Origin: Marinobacter alexandrii | Lineage (GTDB): Bacteria > Bacteroidota > Bacteroidia > Cytophagales > Cyclobacteriaceae | NCBI GenBank assembly: GCA_039984955.1 | Contig: JBDWTN010000007.1 | Coordinates: forward strand, 744,001-808,000 | DNA length: 64,000 nt | Reading direction: 5' to 3' | Part shown: piece by piece, positions 16,856 to 24,799 of the stretch | Position numbering within the stretch: position 1 is the first letter of the stretch | Layout: every line of letters starts with the position of its first letter | The notes under the pieces: generated by a model | Seen by the model: the letters and a program-made list of their open reading frames with translations, nothing else | Databases searched by the model: none | What the model was told of the DNA's origin: nothing | Position numbers and translations under genes: made by a program

Positions 16856-18040
16856 ATGCCATCTCACAGACAGCTTTTCTTAAATCATTTAGCTCAGACT
16901 TCTGATGCTCCTTTAATGCTGGAAATGGTCTCCGCAGAAGGTATCTACATGACAGATGTTGACGATAAAAAATATCTTGACCTTATTTCTGGGATAGGTG
17001 TTTCCAATGTTGGGCATAGGCACCCTAAAGTGATAAAAGCCATCAAAGATCAAGTTGACAAGCACTTACATGTCATGGTTTATGGTGAGTTTGTACAAAG
17101 TCCGCAGGTAAGGCTAGCAGAAGCACTAAGTAAAACATTGCCTAATAAAATAGATTCGGTCTATTTGGTTAATTCAGGAAGTGAGGCAATTGAAGGGGCA
17201 ATGAAATTAGCTAAGAGATATACTGGAAGATCTGAGCTAGTTGCTTGTCATAATGCCTATCATGGATCTTCTCATGGTGCTTTATCATTAACAGGTAGTG
17301 AATCCTTTAAGAGAAACTATCGCCCACTGTTACCTGGTGTGTCTCATGTCCGATTTGGTTGTATCGATGATTTAAATAAAATAACAAGTGAGACCGCAGC
17401 TTTTGTAATAGAAACTGTTCAAGGTGAAGCAGGGTTAAAGGTTGGGTCTCAAGACTACTGGAAAGCAGTTAGAGATCGATGTAGCCTAACAGGGGCTTTA
17501 TTGATTCTAGATGAAATTCAGTGTGGTTTTGGTCGCACTGGGAAATTTTGGGCGTTTGAACATTATGGAATAGAACCTGATATAATAGTAAGTGCCAAGG
17601 GAATGGGAGGTGGTATGCCAATCGGCAGTTTTATGGCTAGTAAGGAACTGATGCATGTTTTTACTGAAAATCCAGTTCTGGGCCACATCTCAACGTTTGG
17701 TGGTCATCCTGTATCTTCTGCCGCAGCACTAGCAACCTTGGAAGTAATTCAAGAAGAAGACCTTCTAGACAATGTAGCAGAAAAAGAATTGCTCTTTCAT
17801 ACATTATTGAAGCATCCAAAAATAAAAGCTATTCGAAGCAAAGGACTCATGATGGCTGTTGAGTTTGAATCATATGATGTTTTAAAACCAATCATAGATA
17901 GGGCTATTGAATTAGGTGTTGTAACTGACTGGTTTTTATTTAATGACCAATCTATGAGAATAGCGCCACCTCTAATCATCACTAAAGATGAAATAAAAAA
18001 AGCCTGTAAGATAATCCTACAGGCCATTAATGACGTATAA
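16856..18040 (+). CDS. Class III (ornithine/4-aminobutyrate type) PLP-dependent aminotransferase
   Basis: This 394-residue aminotransferase has the class III landmarks. These are NSGSEAIEGAMKLAKRYTGR, the ring-stacking YHG segment (HNAYHGSSHGA), the cofactor Asp in LILDEIQCGFGRTG and the Schiff-base lysine in SAKGMGGGMPIG. It resembles acetylornithine/ornithine aminotransferases, but the amine donor cannot be fixed from motifs, and no arginine genes are nearby. It appears to be a single-gene transcript. Its last codons double as the terminator of the convergent gene. Confidence 0.88.
   Translation: MPSHRQLFLNHLAQTSDAPLMLEMVSAEGIYMTDVDDKKYLDLISGIGVSNVGHRHPKVIKAIKDQVDKHLHVMVYGEFVQSPQVRLAEALSKTLPNKIDSVYLVNSGSEAIEGAMKLAKRYTGRSELVACHNAYHGSSHGALSLTGSESFKRNYRPLLPGVSHVRFGCIDDLNKITSETAAFVIETVQGEAGLKVGSQDYWKAVRDRCSLTGALLILDEIQCGFGRTGKFWAFEHYGIEPDIIVSAKGMGGGMPIGSFMASKELMHVFTENPVLGHISTFGGHPVSSAAALATLEVIQEEDLLDNVAEKELLFHTLLKHPKIKAIRSKGLMMAVEFESYDVLKPIIDRAIELGVVTDWFLFNDQSMRIAPPLIITKDEIKKACKIILQAINDV
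17995..18024 (-). terminator. Intrinsic terminator for the PDZ protein gene, embedded in the aminotransferase coding end
   Basis: GCCTGTA (18002-18008) pairs with TACAGGC (18018-18024) in a 7-bp stem with a 9-base loop. On the minus strand it is followed by a run of seven T (plus-strand A 17995-18001). The convergent gene stops at 18048, 24 bases upstream of the stem. The A-run encodes lysines of the aminotransferase. Confidence 0.75.
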
Positions 18041-18047
18041 CAATGCC

Positions 18048-19226
18048 TTAGATCAATTGACTTAGGTCTAAAGTGAAAGTCTTCTCCTCTCCCATTTGCC
18101 ATAGAACCAGTTCCACATCTGAATTAACTTCTTCCAATAGTTTTCTCAATTCTGGCAAAGTGTATTCACTCACATCTTTACCATTCACCTTCAATATTTC
18201 GGCATCTTGTTTTATTCCAGCTACTTTAGCAGGGCTGGCATCATACACTCTATGTACAAGAATCTTATCCATCTCTTCATCGAGCTGAAGATACAATCCA
18301 CTAGCATTTACATTGTATGAATCTGAATAGCTCTTATTTTTCACAAAAAAAATTTTCTCTCTAGAATAGTCAAATGTGATATTGAATCTTTTCAGCATCT
18401 TGTTTCCGATAATTCCAGCAACTTTTTTATTGTGCTGAATTCCATGTTTAGCTGTGCTAATACCAATAGGCATGTTTTTGATATCGAAGGTTCCAAAACC
18501 AAAATTTTTAACTCTTCCCTCATAATGTGTAGTTTCTTTCTGGCTTAATCCAACTACCGGATAGGAAAAATGCTTCCCGGTTCTTGACACAATATCATTC
18601 TTTGCAGCAAATTTAGTATTGAAGTCAAGGGTAGTTCCAGCACCTGTGTTAATGAAAAAATCGCCTTTCAATACCTCACCATCATTTAGTGTAACCTCTC
18701 CTTCTATGTGTGGTATATAGTTATCTAATTTAAACTCGAAGCTCTCACCAAATCCATCATGCTTATAAGACGATTGAGTATATAATTCAAAATTGCTTTT
18801 ATCATAATCTAATCTCACAACGTAATGATGTAAGAGATCATAGCCGATAATACCATCGATATTCCTCCCAATACTCATTTCTAAATGCCGAAGACTTGTG
18901 GCATAAAGTTGAATATCTTTCTCTAAGGCAATACCGTTCAATTCTATTAGATTGTGGTCAATCAATGCTCCTTGAATGGCTCCCTGGGCACTCGTCTTTG
19001 TTGCTCCATGATTTAGATCAAGGTTTAATGATTTCGCTACATCCAGATCTATTACAGGAAGGCCATCTCCAGTATCAAAAATAAAATCTAGAGGCTCTGA
19101 ACCATCTACACTCAGGTGTATAAAAATATGATCACCAAACAACTCCATTTGAGTAGATGTAATAGGACTTTGCGAGAATCCCAAAAGGCATGTAATTAGC
19201 AGTAGCGAGGAAAGTATTTTTTTCAT
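18048..19226 (-). CDS. Secreted retropepsin-like aspartyl protease with C-terminal PDZ domain
   Basis: This 392-residue exported protein has a signal peptide ending near residue 18. It contains two retropepsin-like halves: the first has FIFDTGDG (Asp51), the second FFINTGAGT, where Asn193 replaces the expected Asp. A PDZ domain occupies about 300-385 (ASPAKVAGIKQDAEILKVNGKDV). Paired DTG halves with a C-terminal PDZ are common in Bacteroidota 'aspartyl protease family' proteins. If the two halves form one active site, the Asn would make it asymmetric, so activity is uncertain. It is a single gene with its own terminator. Confidence 0.85.
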   Translation of the reverse strand: MKKILSSLLLITCLLGFSQSPITSTQMELFGDHIFIHLSVDGSEPLDFIFDTGDGLPVIDLDVAKSLNLDLNHGATKTSAQGAIQGALIDHNLIELNGIALEKDIQLYATSLRHLEMSIGRNIDGIIGYDLLHHYVVRLDYDKSNFELYTQSSYKHDGFGESFEFKLDNYIPHIEGEVTLNDGEVLKGDFFINTGAGTTLDFNTKFAAKNDIVSRTGKHFSYPVVGLSQKETTHYEGRVKNFGFGTFDIKNMPIGISTAKHGIQHNKKVAGIIGNKMLKRFNITFDYSREKIFFVKNKSYSDSYNVNASGLYLQLDEEMDKILVHRVYDASPAKVAGIKQDAEILKVNGKDVSEYTLPELRKLLEEVNSDVELVLWQMGEEKTFTLDLSQLI

Positions 19227-19302
19227 AGTGATAGGAGTCTTTAAAATTTCAAGTCAATTTAGATATTTTACAAAAAACAATAGAAAAATATAGATATAAG
19301 AC

Positions 19303-20121
19303 ATGCAAATGATAGAAAAAGTGAGTGCTGCTGTGAAATTCTTGAATGAAAGAGGATTTGACAGCCCGGAGGTTGGAATCATATTGGGAACAGGGCTTGG
19401 TGCTTTAGCAGATGAAATAGAAGTAGAACAAGAGCTTGTTTATTCAAATATCCCACACTTCCCAATAGCTACTGTCGAATTTCACAAAGGAAAATTAATC
19501 TATGGGAAATTAAGAGGAAAAACAGTTGTTGCTATGCAGGGCAGATTTCATTACTACGAAGGACATTCAATGTCTCAGGTAGTTTTTCCAGTAAGGGTAA
19601 TGAAGGAACTTGGAATCAAAAATTTATTAGTTTCAAATGCAGGAGGATGTATGAATCTTAACTGGAATAAGGGTGAGCTTATGCTTATAGAAGATCATAT
19701 CAGTTTGCTACCTGATAATCCATTAAGAGGTCATGAAGCATCCGCATTTGGACAAATTTTCACGGACATGAGTCAACCTTACGATTTGGAGGTGAACAAA
19801 AAGTTGATTTCAATAGCAAAGAGTGAGAAAATCAGACTTAATAAAGGAGTTTATGTATCTGTGGTTGGGCCAAGCCTTGAAACAAAGGCTGAGTACCGCT
19901 ACCTAAGAATGATTGGAGCAGATGTCGTAGGTATGAGTACTGTTCCAGAAGTAATAGCAGCTAACCAAATGGGGCTTCCGGTTTCAGCAGTTTCCGTCCT
20001 AACGGATTATTGTGATCCCGACAACTTAGAACCGATTGATATTGAAGATATAATAGCTACCGCGAAAGCGGCAGAAAAAGATTTGGTTATTCTATTCAAA
20101 AAATTGATGGATCAACTTTAA
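19303..20121 (+). CDS. punA: Purine-nucleoside phosphorylase
   Basis: This 272-residue trimeric-type (class I) enzyme splits purine nucleosides with phosphate to free base and ribose 1-phosphate (purine salvage). Signature regions are ILGTGLGALAD, MQGRFHYYEGHS, VSNAGGCMN, VVGPSLETKAEYRYLR and MSTVPEVIAANQMG, with the base-specificity Asn followed later by LTDYCDPDN. An ATG at 19309 (MIEKVS) is an alternative start and may be the true one. A weak hairpin with a T-run lies 67 bases after the stop. Confidence 0.93.
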   Translation: MQMIEKVSAAVKFLNERGFDSPEVGIILGTGLGALADEIEVEQELVYSNIPHFPIATVEFHKGKLIYGKLRGKTVVAMQGRFHYYEGHSMSQVVFPVRVMKELGIKNLLVSNAGGCMNLNWNKGELMLIEDHISLLPDNPLRGHEASAFGQIFTDMSQPYDLEVNKKLISIAKSEKIRLNKGVYVSVVGPSLETKAEYRYLRMIGADVVGMSTVPEVIAANQMGLPVSAVSVLTDYCDPDNLEPIDIEDIIATAKAAEKDLVILFKKLMDQL

Positions 20122-20156
20122 GTCAATCTATAAAATCAATGAATTTATGATTTTAA

Positions 20157-20208
20157 TTATCATATGATAATAATTAACGTTTTCACCTACCCCTTTTAGG
20201 GTATTTTT
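20157..20208 (+). terminator. AT-rich palindrome and weak terminator after punA
   Basis: A 14-base perfect palindrome (20157-20170) is followed by TACCC (20188-20192) pairing with GGGTA (20199-20203) and five T (20204-20208). The short stem makes it a modest terminator for punA. The palindrome may be chance in AT-rich DNA. Confidence 0.4.
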
Positions 20209-20256
20209 CAATACTTTATTGATTCTTCTTAGTTCAAAAAAAATAAAGTTCGTAAC

Positions 20257-20365
20257 TATGATTTGTACAAGTATTCTTCATACTTATCAATATCAAAGAG
20301 CTATCTTAAGGATAGTTGGTTGGTCCGGCAATTTACTCACCATTGTAAAGTCGGACCTTTTTTTT
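20257..20365 (+). ncRNA. Candidate small RNA: three hairpins ending in a strong intrinsic terminator
   Basis: Three successive hairpins fill this gap on the plus strand: 20269-20285 (6-bp stem AAGTAT/ATACTT), 20299-20317 (7-bp stem around TTAAG) and 20322-20357. The last has a GGTCCG/CGGACC outer stem with inner TTTAC/GTAAA pairing, followed by eight T (20358-20365). A loose -7-like TATGATTTG lies at 20257-20265. The final hairpin is 200 bases beyond the punA stop, after an earlier terminator, and no supported ORF uses it. The alternative is a long punA 3' untranslated region. Confidence 0.45.
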
Positions 20366-20376
20366 GAAAAATATCT

Positions 20377-21573
20377 CTATTTGAACGCTGGTATACCTGT
20401 AATATCTGCTCCTAAAATGAGTAGATGGATATCGTGAGTCCCTTCGTATGTAACTACAGATTCAAGGTTCATCATATGACGCATCATAGGATATTCTCCT
20501 GTAATTCCCATACCACCGTGTATTTGTCTCGCTTCTCTGGCAATATTTAAAGCGACCTCAACGCTATTCCTCTTTGCCATTGAAATTTGTGATGTTGAGG
20601 CTTTCCCCTCTTCCATCATTTTACCTAGCTTCCAATTAAGTAGCTGAGCTTTAGTTATTTCAGTAAGCATCTCCGCCAGTTTCTTTTGTACTAATTGGAA
20701 TGATCCAATTGGTTTACCAAATTGCTCTCTCTCCAAAGAATATCTCCGAGCAGAATCATAGCAATCCATTGCAGCGCCTATTGCTCCCCATGCTATTCCA
20801 TATCGAGCCTTATCTAGGCAACCCATTGGTGCTCCCAATCCACTCTTTTCTGGAAGCAAATTTTCTTTTGGGACCTTAACATCGCTAAATACCAATTCTC
20901 CAGTGCATGATGCTCTAAGAGACCATTTACCATGAGTTTCTGGAGTAGTAAACCCTTCCATTCCACGCTCTACGATCAGCCCATGAATTCTTCCGTCTTC
21001 ATTCTTGGCCCATACCACGGCTATATCTGCTTTAGGTGAATTCGAAATCCACATCTTAGCTCCATTTAGTAAGTAGTGGTCCCCCATGTCTTTGAAGTTT
21101 GTTTCCATTCCGCTTGGATTAGAGCCATGATTAGGTTCCGTTAGTCCAAAACAACCCAACATTTCACCAGAGGCAAGCTTAGGTAAGTATTTTTTTCTTT
21201 GTTCCTCAGATCCATATGCGTATATGGGGTACATCACCAGAGACCCTTGAACTGATGCAGTGGACCTCATGCCTGAATCTCCTCTTTCCACTTCTTGCAT
21301 GATTAAACCATAAGAGATATAATCAAGACCTCCACCCCCGTACTCTGCTGGAACTGTAGGTCCAAATGCACCGACTTCACCGAATTTCTTAACGATTTCT
21401 TCAGGGAAGTGATTTTTCTCAGCCCACCCTTCAATAAATGGAGTAATCTCTTTCTTTACAAAATCTCTAACAGACGACCGAATTAGCTTATGCTCATCAG
21501 TAAGTAAATCATCCATGCCATAAAAGTCCGGTGACTCAAATTCATCTACGAAATTTCGCTTTTCTACACTCAT
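20377..21573 (-). CDS. gcdH: Acyl-CoA dehydrogenase, glutaryl-CoA dehydrogenase type
   Basis: This 398-residue FAD enzyme oxidises and decarboxylates glutaryl-CoA to crotonyl-CoA in lysine and tryptophan breakdown. The catalytic base Glu377 lies in VTYEGTHDIH, the motif of glutaryl-CoA dehydrogenases. FGLTEPNHGSNPSGM, LRASCTGELVF and REARQIHGGMGITGEY complete the family pattern. The frame opens at 21636, but the ATG at 21573 (MSVEKRNFVDEF) gives the normal N-terminus, and a -7 box (21613-21620) lies inside the extension. It is divergent from the tryptophan dioxygenase gene. Confidence 0.9.
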   Translation of the reverse strand: MSVEKRNFVDEFESPDFYGMDDLLTDEHKLIRSSVRDFVKKEITPFIEGWAEKNHFPEEIVKKFGEVGAFGPTVPAEYGGGGLDYISYGLIMQEVERGDSGMRSTASVQGSLVMYPIYAYGSEEQRKKYLPKLASGEMLGCFGLTEPNHGSNPSGMETNFKDMGDHYLLNGAKMWISNSPKADIAVVWAKNEDGRIHGLIVERGMEGFTTPETHGKWSLRASCTGELVFSDVKVPKENLLPEKSGLGAPMGCLDKARYGIAWGAIGAAMDCYDSARRYSLEREQFGKPIGSFQLVQKKLAEMLTEITKAQLLNWKLGKMMEEGKASTSQISMAKRNSVEVALNIAREARQIHGGMGITGEYPMMRHMMNLESVVTYEGTHDIHLLILGADITGIPAFK

Positions 21574-21612
21574 CAGAAGATATTTTTTTGTCTCAGTTGT
21601 TAAAATTTTGGC

Positions 21613-21620
21613 CAAATTTA
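21613..21620 (-). promoter_or_regulatory. -7 promoter box TAAATTTG for gcdH
   Basis: An exact TAnnTTTG match on the minus strand, 40 bases before the gcdH ATG. It overlaps the 10-bp palindrome TTTGGCCAAA (21608-21617), in the 76-bp region shared with kynA. It also supports the shorter gcdH start. Confidence 0.4.
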
Positions 21621-21649
21621 CAACCATAACGCTCAACTACTACGATGCT

Positions 21650-22609
21650 ATGGACGAAAAGAAAATAGACGAAAATATTCTTCAGCAATTAACCAAATTA
21701 GAAGAAAAGTATGAGGCCATGGGTCAAGACTTATCAAGTTACCTAGATGGTTTACTGTATTCAGATTATTTGACTTACTGGGACTACATTCATCTTGACA
21801 CACTTCTCAGTTTACAAACTCCAAGAACTGCGATTCCGGATGAGAAGATCTTCATTTTGTATCATCAAGTAACTGAGCTCTATTTCCGAATGATCTTAAA
21901 CGAGATGGAACAAGCTGTTTTCACAGATCCTATAGGTGAGAAAACATTTTTAAAGCGTTTAAAAAGAGTTAACAGATATCTGGATCATCTAATAGATTCT
22001 TTTGATGTAATGACCGATGGGATGGATCAGGATCAATTTCTGGCATTCAGAATGGCTCTCTTACCAGCGAGTGGGTTTCAGTCTGGACAGTACAGAAAGC
22101 TAGAAATATATTCTACAGATTTTAAGAACCTAGTCAATAAGGATAAAAGAGATGAATTGAAAAATGAGCAAGACCTAGCCAAACTTTACGAATTTCTCTA
22201 TTGGAAAGCTGGGGCCACAGAACTTGCTTCTGGTAAGAAGACCTTGACTTTAAGGCAATTCGAAGCAAAATATAGTAAGGAGTTTATAGAATTAGCGGTC
22301 CAAGTTTCTGAATGTAACCTACTTAGCAAGTATCATAACCATTATGAAGGTAACAATGAGGTAATCCAAGAACTCAAAAAACTTGATCAAAAGGCTAATG
22401 TAGATTGGCCACTTCAGCATCTCAAAAGTGCGACAAGATATCTTCAAAGAGATCCGAATGTAATTAAAGCCTCAGGAGGAACCAACTGGCAAAAATATCT
22501 ACCTCCAAGACGTCAAAGAATCATTTTTTATCCTGAACTATGGACATCAGAAGAAATAGAGGAATGGGGTCAAAAATTTAAAAAAGTGTTTACAAGTCTC
22601 CATGCTTAG
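21650..22609 (+). CDS. kynA: Tryptophan 2,3-dioxygenase
   Basis: This 319-residue heme enzyme opens the indole ring of tryptophan to N-formylkynurenine. Family regions are clear: YSDYLTYWDYIHLDTLLSLQ, FILYHQVTELYFRMIL (with a distal-pocket His), FRMALLPASGFQSGQYRKLE and GGTNWQKYLPP. Family members of about 280-400 residues are normal. The frame extends upstream to a TTG at 21608, but the ATG at 21650 (MDEKKIDEN) is preferred. It is divergent from glutaryl-CoA dehydrogenase. No other kynurenine gene is in the window. Its end overlaps the next gene by eight bases. Confidence 0.93.
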   Translation: MDEKKIDENILQQLTKLEEKYEAMGQDLSSYLDGLLYSDYLTYWDYIHLDTLLSLQTPRTAIPDEKIFILYHQVTELYFRMILNEMEQAVFTDPIGEKTFLKRLKRVNRYLDHLIDSFDVMTDGMDQDQFLAFRMALLPASGFQSGQYRKLEIYSTDFKNLVNKDKRDELKNEQDLAKLYEFLYWKAGATELASGKKTLTLRQFEAKYSKEFIELAVQVSECNLLSKYHNHYEGNNEVIQELKKLDQKANVDWPLQHLKSATRYLQRDPNVIKASGGTNWQKYLPPRRQRIIFYPELWTSEEIEEWGQKFKKVFTSLHA

Positions 22610-24434
22610 AAATGGCGCTTATATCGTCATTTATTTCCTCACCTTCTGCTTACAAGGCCAGATAAAGCAAGGGAAGTATTATTTTGATTTAGATAGCAGT
22701 AAAATCAGCGAGATATATCACTATGCTGAAGAAGACTCTGCTTTACAAGGTTCCTATGAATCATTTTACCTCAATGGATCTCTTAAAAGTTATGGATGGT
22801 TTGAGAAAAATCAACCGGATAGTGTTTGGACATATTACTATGAAAACGGAAGGAAAAAAGCACTTGGTAAGTTTAAAAAAAGTCTCCCCTCTGGAAGCTG
22901 GTCTTATTATTATGAAAACGGAAACATCAAATCTGAAGGAAAGTTACAAGGAACCTCGAAAGAAGGACCTTGGAAATTTTATTATGAGAATGATGGTGAA
23001 AAAAGTAGTGGAAATTATATCAAAAATAAGAAGACAGGAATATGGAATTACTTCTTTGAAGACGGTTCAATAAAAGCACAGTCTATAATCGAAAAAGATA
23101 TAGGTCAATACACAGAATTCTATCCTTCAGGTTCAAGAAGGATGGAAGGAAAAAATGAAAATGAAAAAAGTATTGGGGAATGGATCTATTATTATGAGTC
23201 AGGAGAAATAGAGGCTGTTGGGACATTTGAAAAAGGATTGAAAACAGCAGAATGGAAATACTATCATAAGAACGGAACAATTGCAGGAACTGGCAATTAT
23301 GAAAAAGGCGTTAGAACAGGAGAATGGAAATACTATCACCAAAACGGAAATCCTAATCAGTCTGGTAGAATAGTCAATGATCAAAAAGATGGTTATTGGA
23401 AATTATTTTATCCTTCGGGCGAGGTACTGGGTGAAGTAAACTATACGCAAGGCACTGGAAAGTTCACAGAATATTACCCAAGTGGAAGTCTGAAGTCAAG
23501 TGGCGCCATAGAAAATGAAAAAAAGACAGGTATATGGCACTACTATAGTGAAAAAGGAAGTCTTGAAGGAAAAGCAAGTCTAATAGAAGGTAGTGGGGAC
23601 TATACCGGATATTATCCAGACGGAACAATTAAAATGAAGGGAAAGATAGAGAATGACAAACGTGTTGGCCAGTGGAAGCTTTACAACCCTGATGGAACTT
23701 TTGCTGGAACTTATCAACCCATCTATGAAGACAAAACCCCCATTTTCAAGACACGAATAAGCAATGATCAAATAGAAAAAGAGTCACTAGAAAAACCAAA
23801 TTATCATCCAGAAAAAAGAGGCTTGAGATATTTCTTACCAAGAGTAAACGAGTATAAAGGCGTAATCATTGCTACCAATCCAATCTGGTTATTGGATGAT
23901 CAACTCCCAATTTCTTTTGAGTACTACATACAAGAAAGACTTGGGTACGAACTACAATTTGATATTATAAGATCTCCTTTTTTTACGTCCGACTCTGATA
24001 TTGGTGATTATCAAGTTTATCGTAGAGGGGCAAAAATTCACTTCAAACAAAAATTTTATCACGCAGACTCAAAAATGGGCATGTTCTATTTTGGTCATGA
24101 AGTAAATTTCAAATACCAGAATAGCAATGTAAATCATACAGATACATTAATAATTCAACAACCAAGACGTTTCGGTACTCTTAGAGAGCAATCCTTTGGT
24201 TACGGTATTATTGTTGGAAATAGATGGATGAAAGATGTTGGAGCTTCTGGACTAACAGTGGACGCTTTTATTGGTTTCGGTATATCTGTCAGATCATTTA
24301 ACAAGCAATATGAACCAATTCAGGTTCTTGATAATTATTTTGATCAAGAAATCAAATCTTCTGTTCATTTTCCAATTATTATTGGGTTGAACATTGGATT
24401 TGCTTTGACGAAAAGCAAAAGCAAAACTCAATGA
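22602..24434 (+). CDS. MORN/YwqK-repeat protein with C-terminal beta-rich, possibly outer-membrane, domain
   Basis: The 610-residue protein begins with a signal-like hydrophobic segment (residues about 5-20). Roughly fourteen 22-24-residue repeats of the MORN_2/YwqK type (pattern G.W.YYyeNG.....G.) fill about 45-375. The last 220 residues carry no MORN repeat and alternate hydrophobic and polar residues (GYGIIVGNRWMKD, IGLNIGFAL), like an outer-membrane barrel. Function is unknown; MORN-type sheets often bind membranes or proteins. It overlaps kynA by eight bases and the next gene by four. The kynA link may be operon position rather than function. Confidence 0.8.
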   Translation: MLRNGAYIVIYFLTFCLQGQIKQGKYYFDLDSSKISEIYHYAEEDSALQGSYESFYLNGSLKSYGWFEKNQPDSVWTYYYENGRKKALGKFKKSLPSGSWSYYYENGNIKSEGKLQGTSKEGPWKFYYENDGEKSSGNYIKNKKTGIWNYFFEDGSIKAQSIIEKDIGQYTEFYPSGSRRMEGKNENEKSIGEWIYYYESGEIEAVGTFEKGLKTAEWKYYHKNGTIAGTGNYEKGVRTGEWKYYHQNGNPNQSGRIVNDQKDGYWKLFYPSGEVLGEVNYTQGTGKFTEYYPSGSLKSSGAIENEKKTGIWHYYSEKGSLEGKASLIEGSGDYTGYYPDGTIKMKGKIENDKRVGQWKLYNPDGTFAGTYQPIYEDKTPIFKTRISNDQIEKESLEKPNYHPEKRGLRYFLPRVNEYKGVIIATNPIWLLDDQLPISFEYYIQERLGYELQFDIIRSPFFTSDSDIGDYQVYRRGAKIHFKQKFYHADSKMGMFYFGHEVNFKYQNSNVNHTDTLIIQQPRRFGTLREQSFGYGIIVGNRWMKDVGASGLTVDAFIGFGISVRSFNKQYEPIQVLDNYFDQEIKSSVHFPIIIGLNIGFALTKSKSKTQ

Positions 24435-24799
24435 GCAAAAAAACAGCCATTCTCGGAGCTTCACCCAACCCTATGAGGTATGCGTACTTAGCTGCTGAAC
24501 GTCTCACTATTCATGACCACCCGATTGTACCCATAGGCATTAAGCAAGGCGAGATTTTCGGTGAAAAAATATTAGATCTTCGTGAAAGACCAGAAGTAAA
24601 AGACCTTGACACGGTGACGATGTACATTGGTCCAAAAAATCAAGTCGAATGGGAGGATTATATCATTTCTCTTCTCCCAAAAAGAATAATCTTTAATCCA
24701 GGATCAGAAAATCCATCACTAGAAAAAAAAGCTATCGAAAAAGGAATTAAGATTGATCATGCATGCACTTTGGTCATGCTCCGAAGCAAGCAATACTAA
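24431..24799 (+). CDS. CoA-binding domain protein (YccU-like)
   Basis: The 122-residue protein is a single Rossmann-type CoA_binding_2 domain. It opens with TAILGASPNPMRYAYLAAERL, the nucleotide-binding loop, and contains VTMYIGPKNQVEW and FNPGSENPSLEKKAIEKGI, as in E. coli YccU. The function of stand-alone members is unknown. Its ATG overlaps the stop of the MORN protein gene by four bases (ATGA), which implies translational coupling. Its stop overlaps the end of the convergent DUF2490 gene by four bases. Confidence 0.87.
   Translation: MSKKTAILGASPNPMRYAYLAAERLTIHDHPIVPIGIKQGEIFGEKILDLRERPEVKDLDTVTMYIGPKNQVEWEDYIISLLPKRIIFNPGSENPSLEKKAIEKGIKIDHACTLVMLRSKQY

Noticed and set aside
20219-20437. 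72-codon ORF after punA
   Set aside because: It crosses the three hairpins and a strong terminator and runs into the antisense end of gcdH.
22723-23384. Extra ORFs on both strands inside the MORN gene
   Set aside because: Frames kept open by the repeated codons of the MORN repeats; none has independent support.
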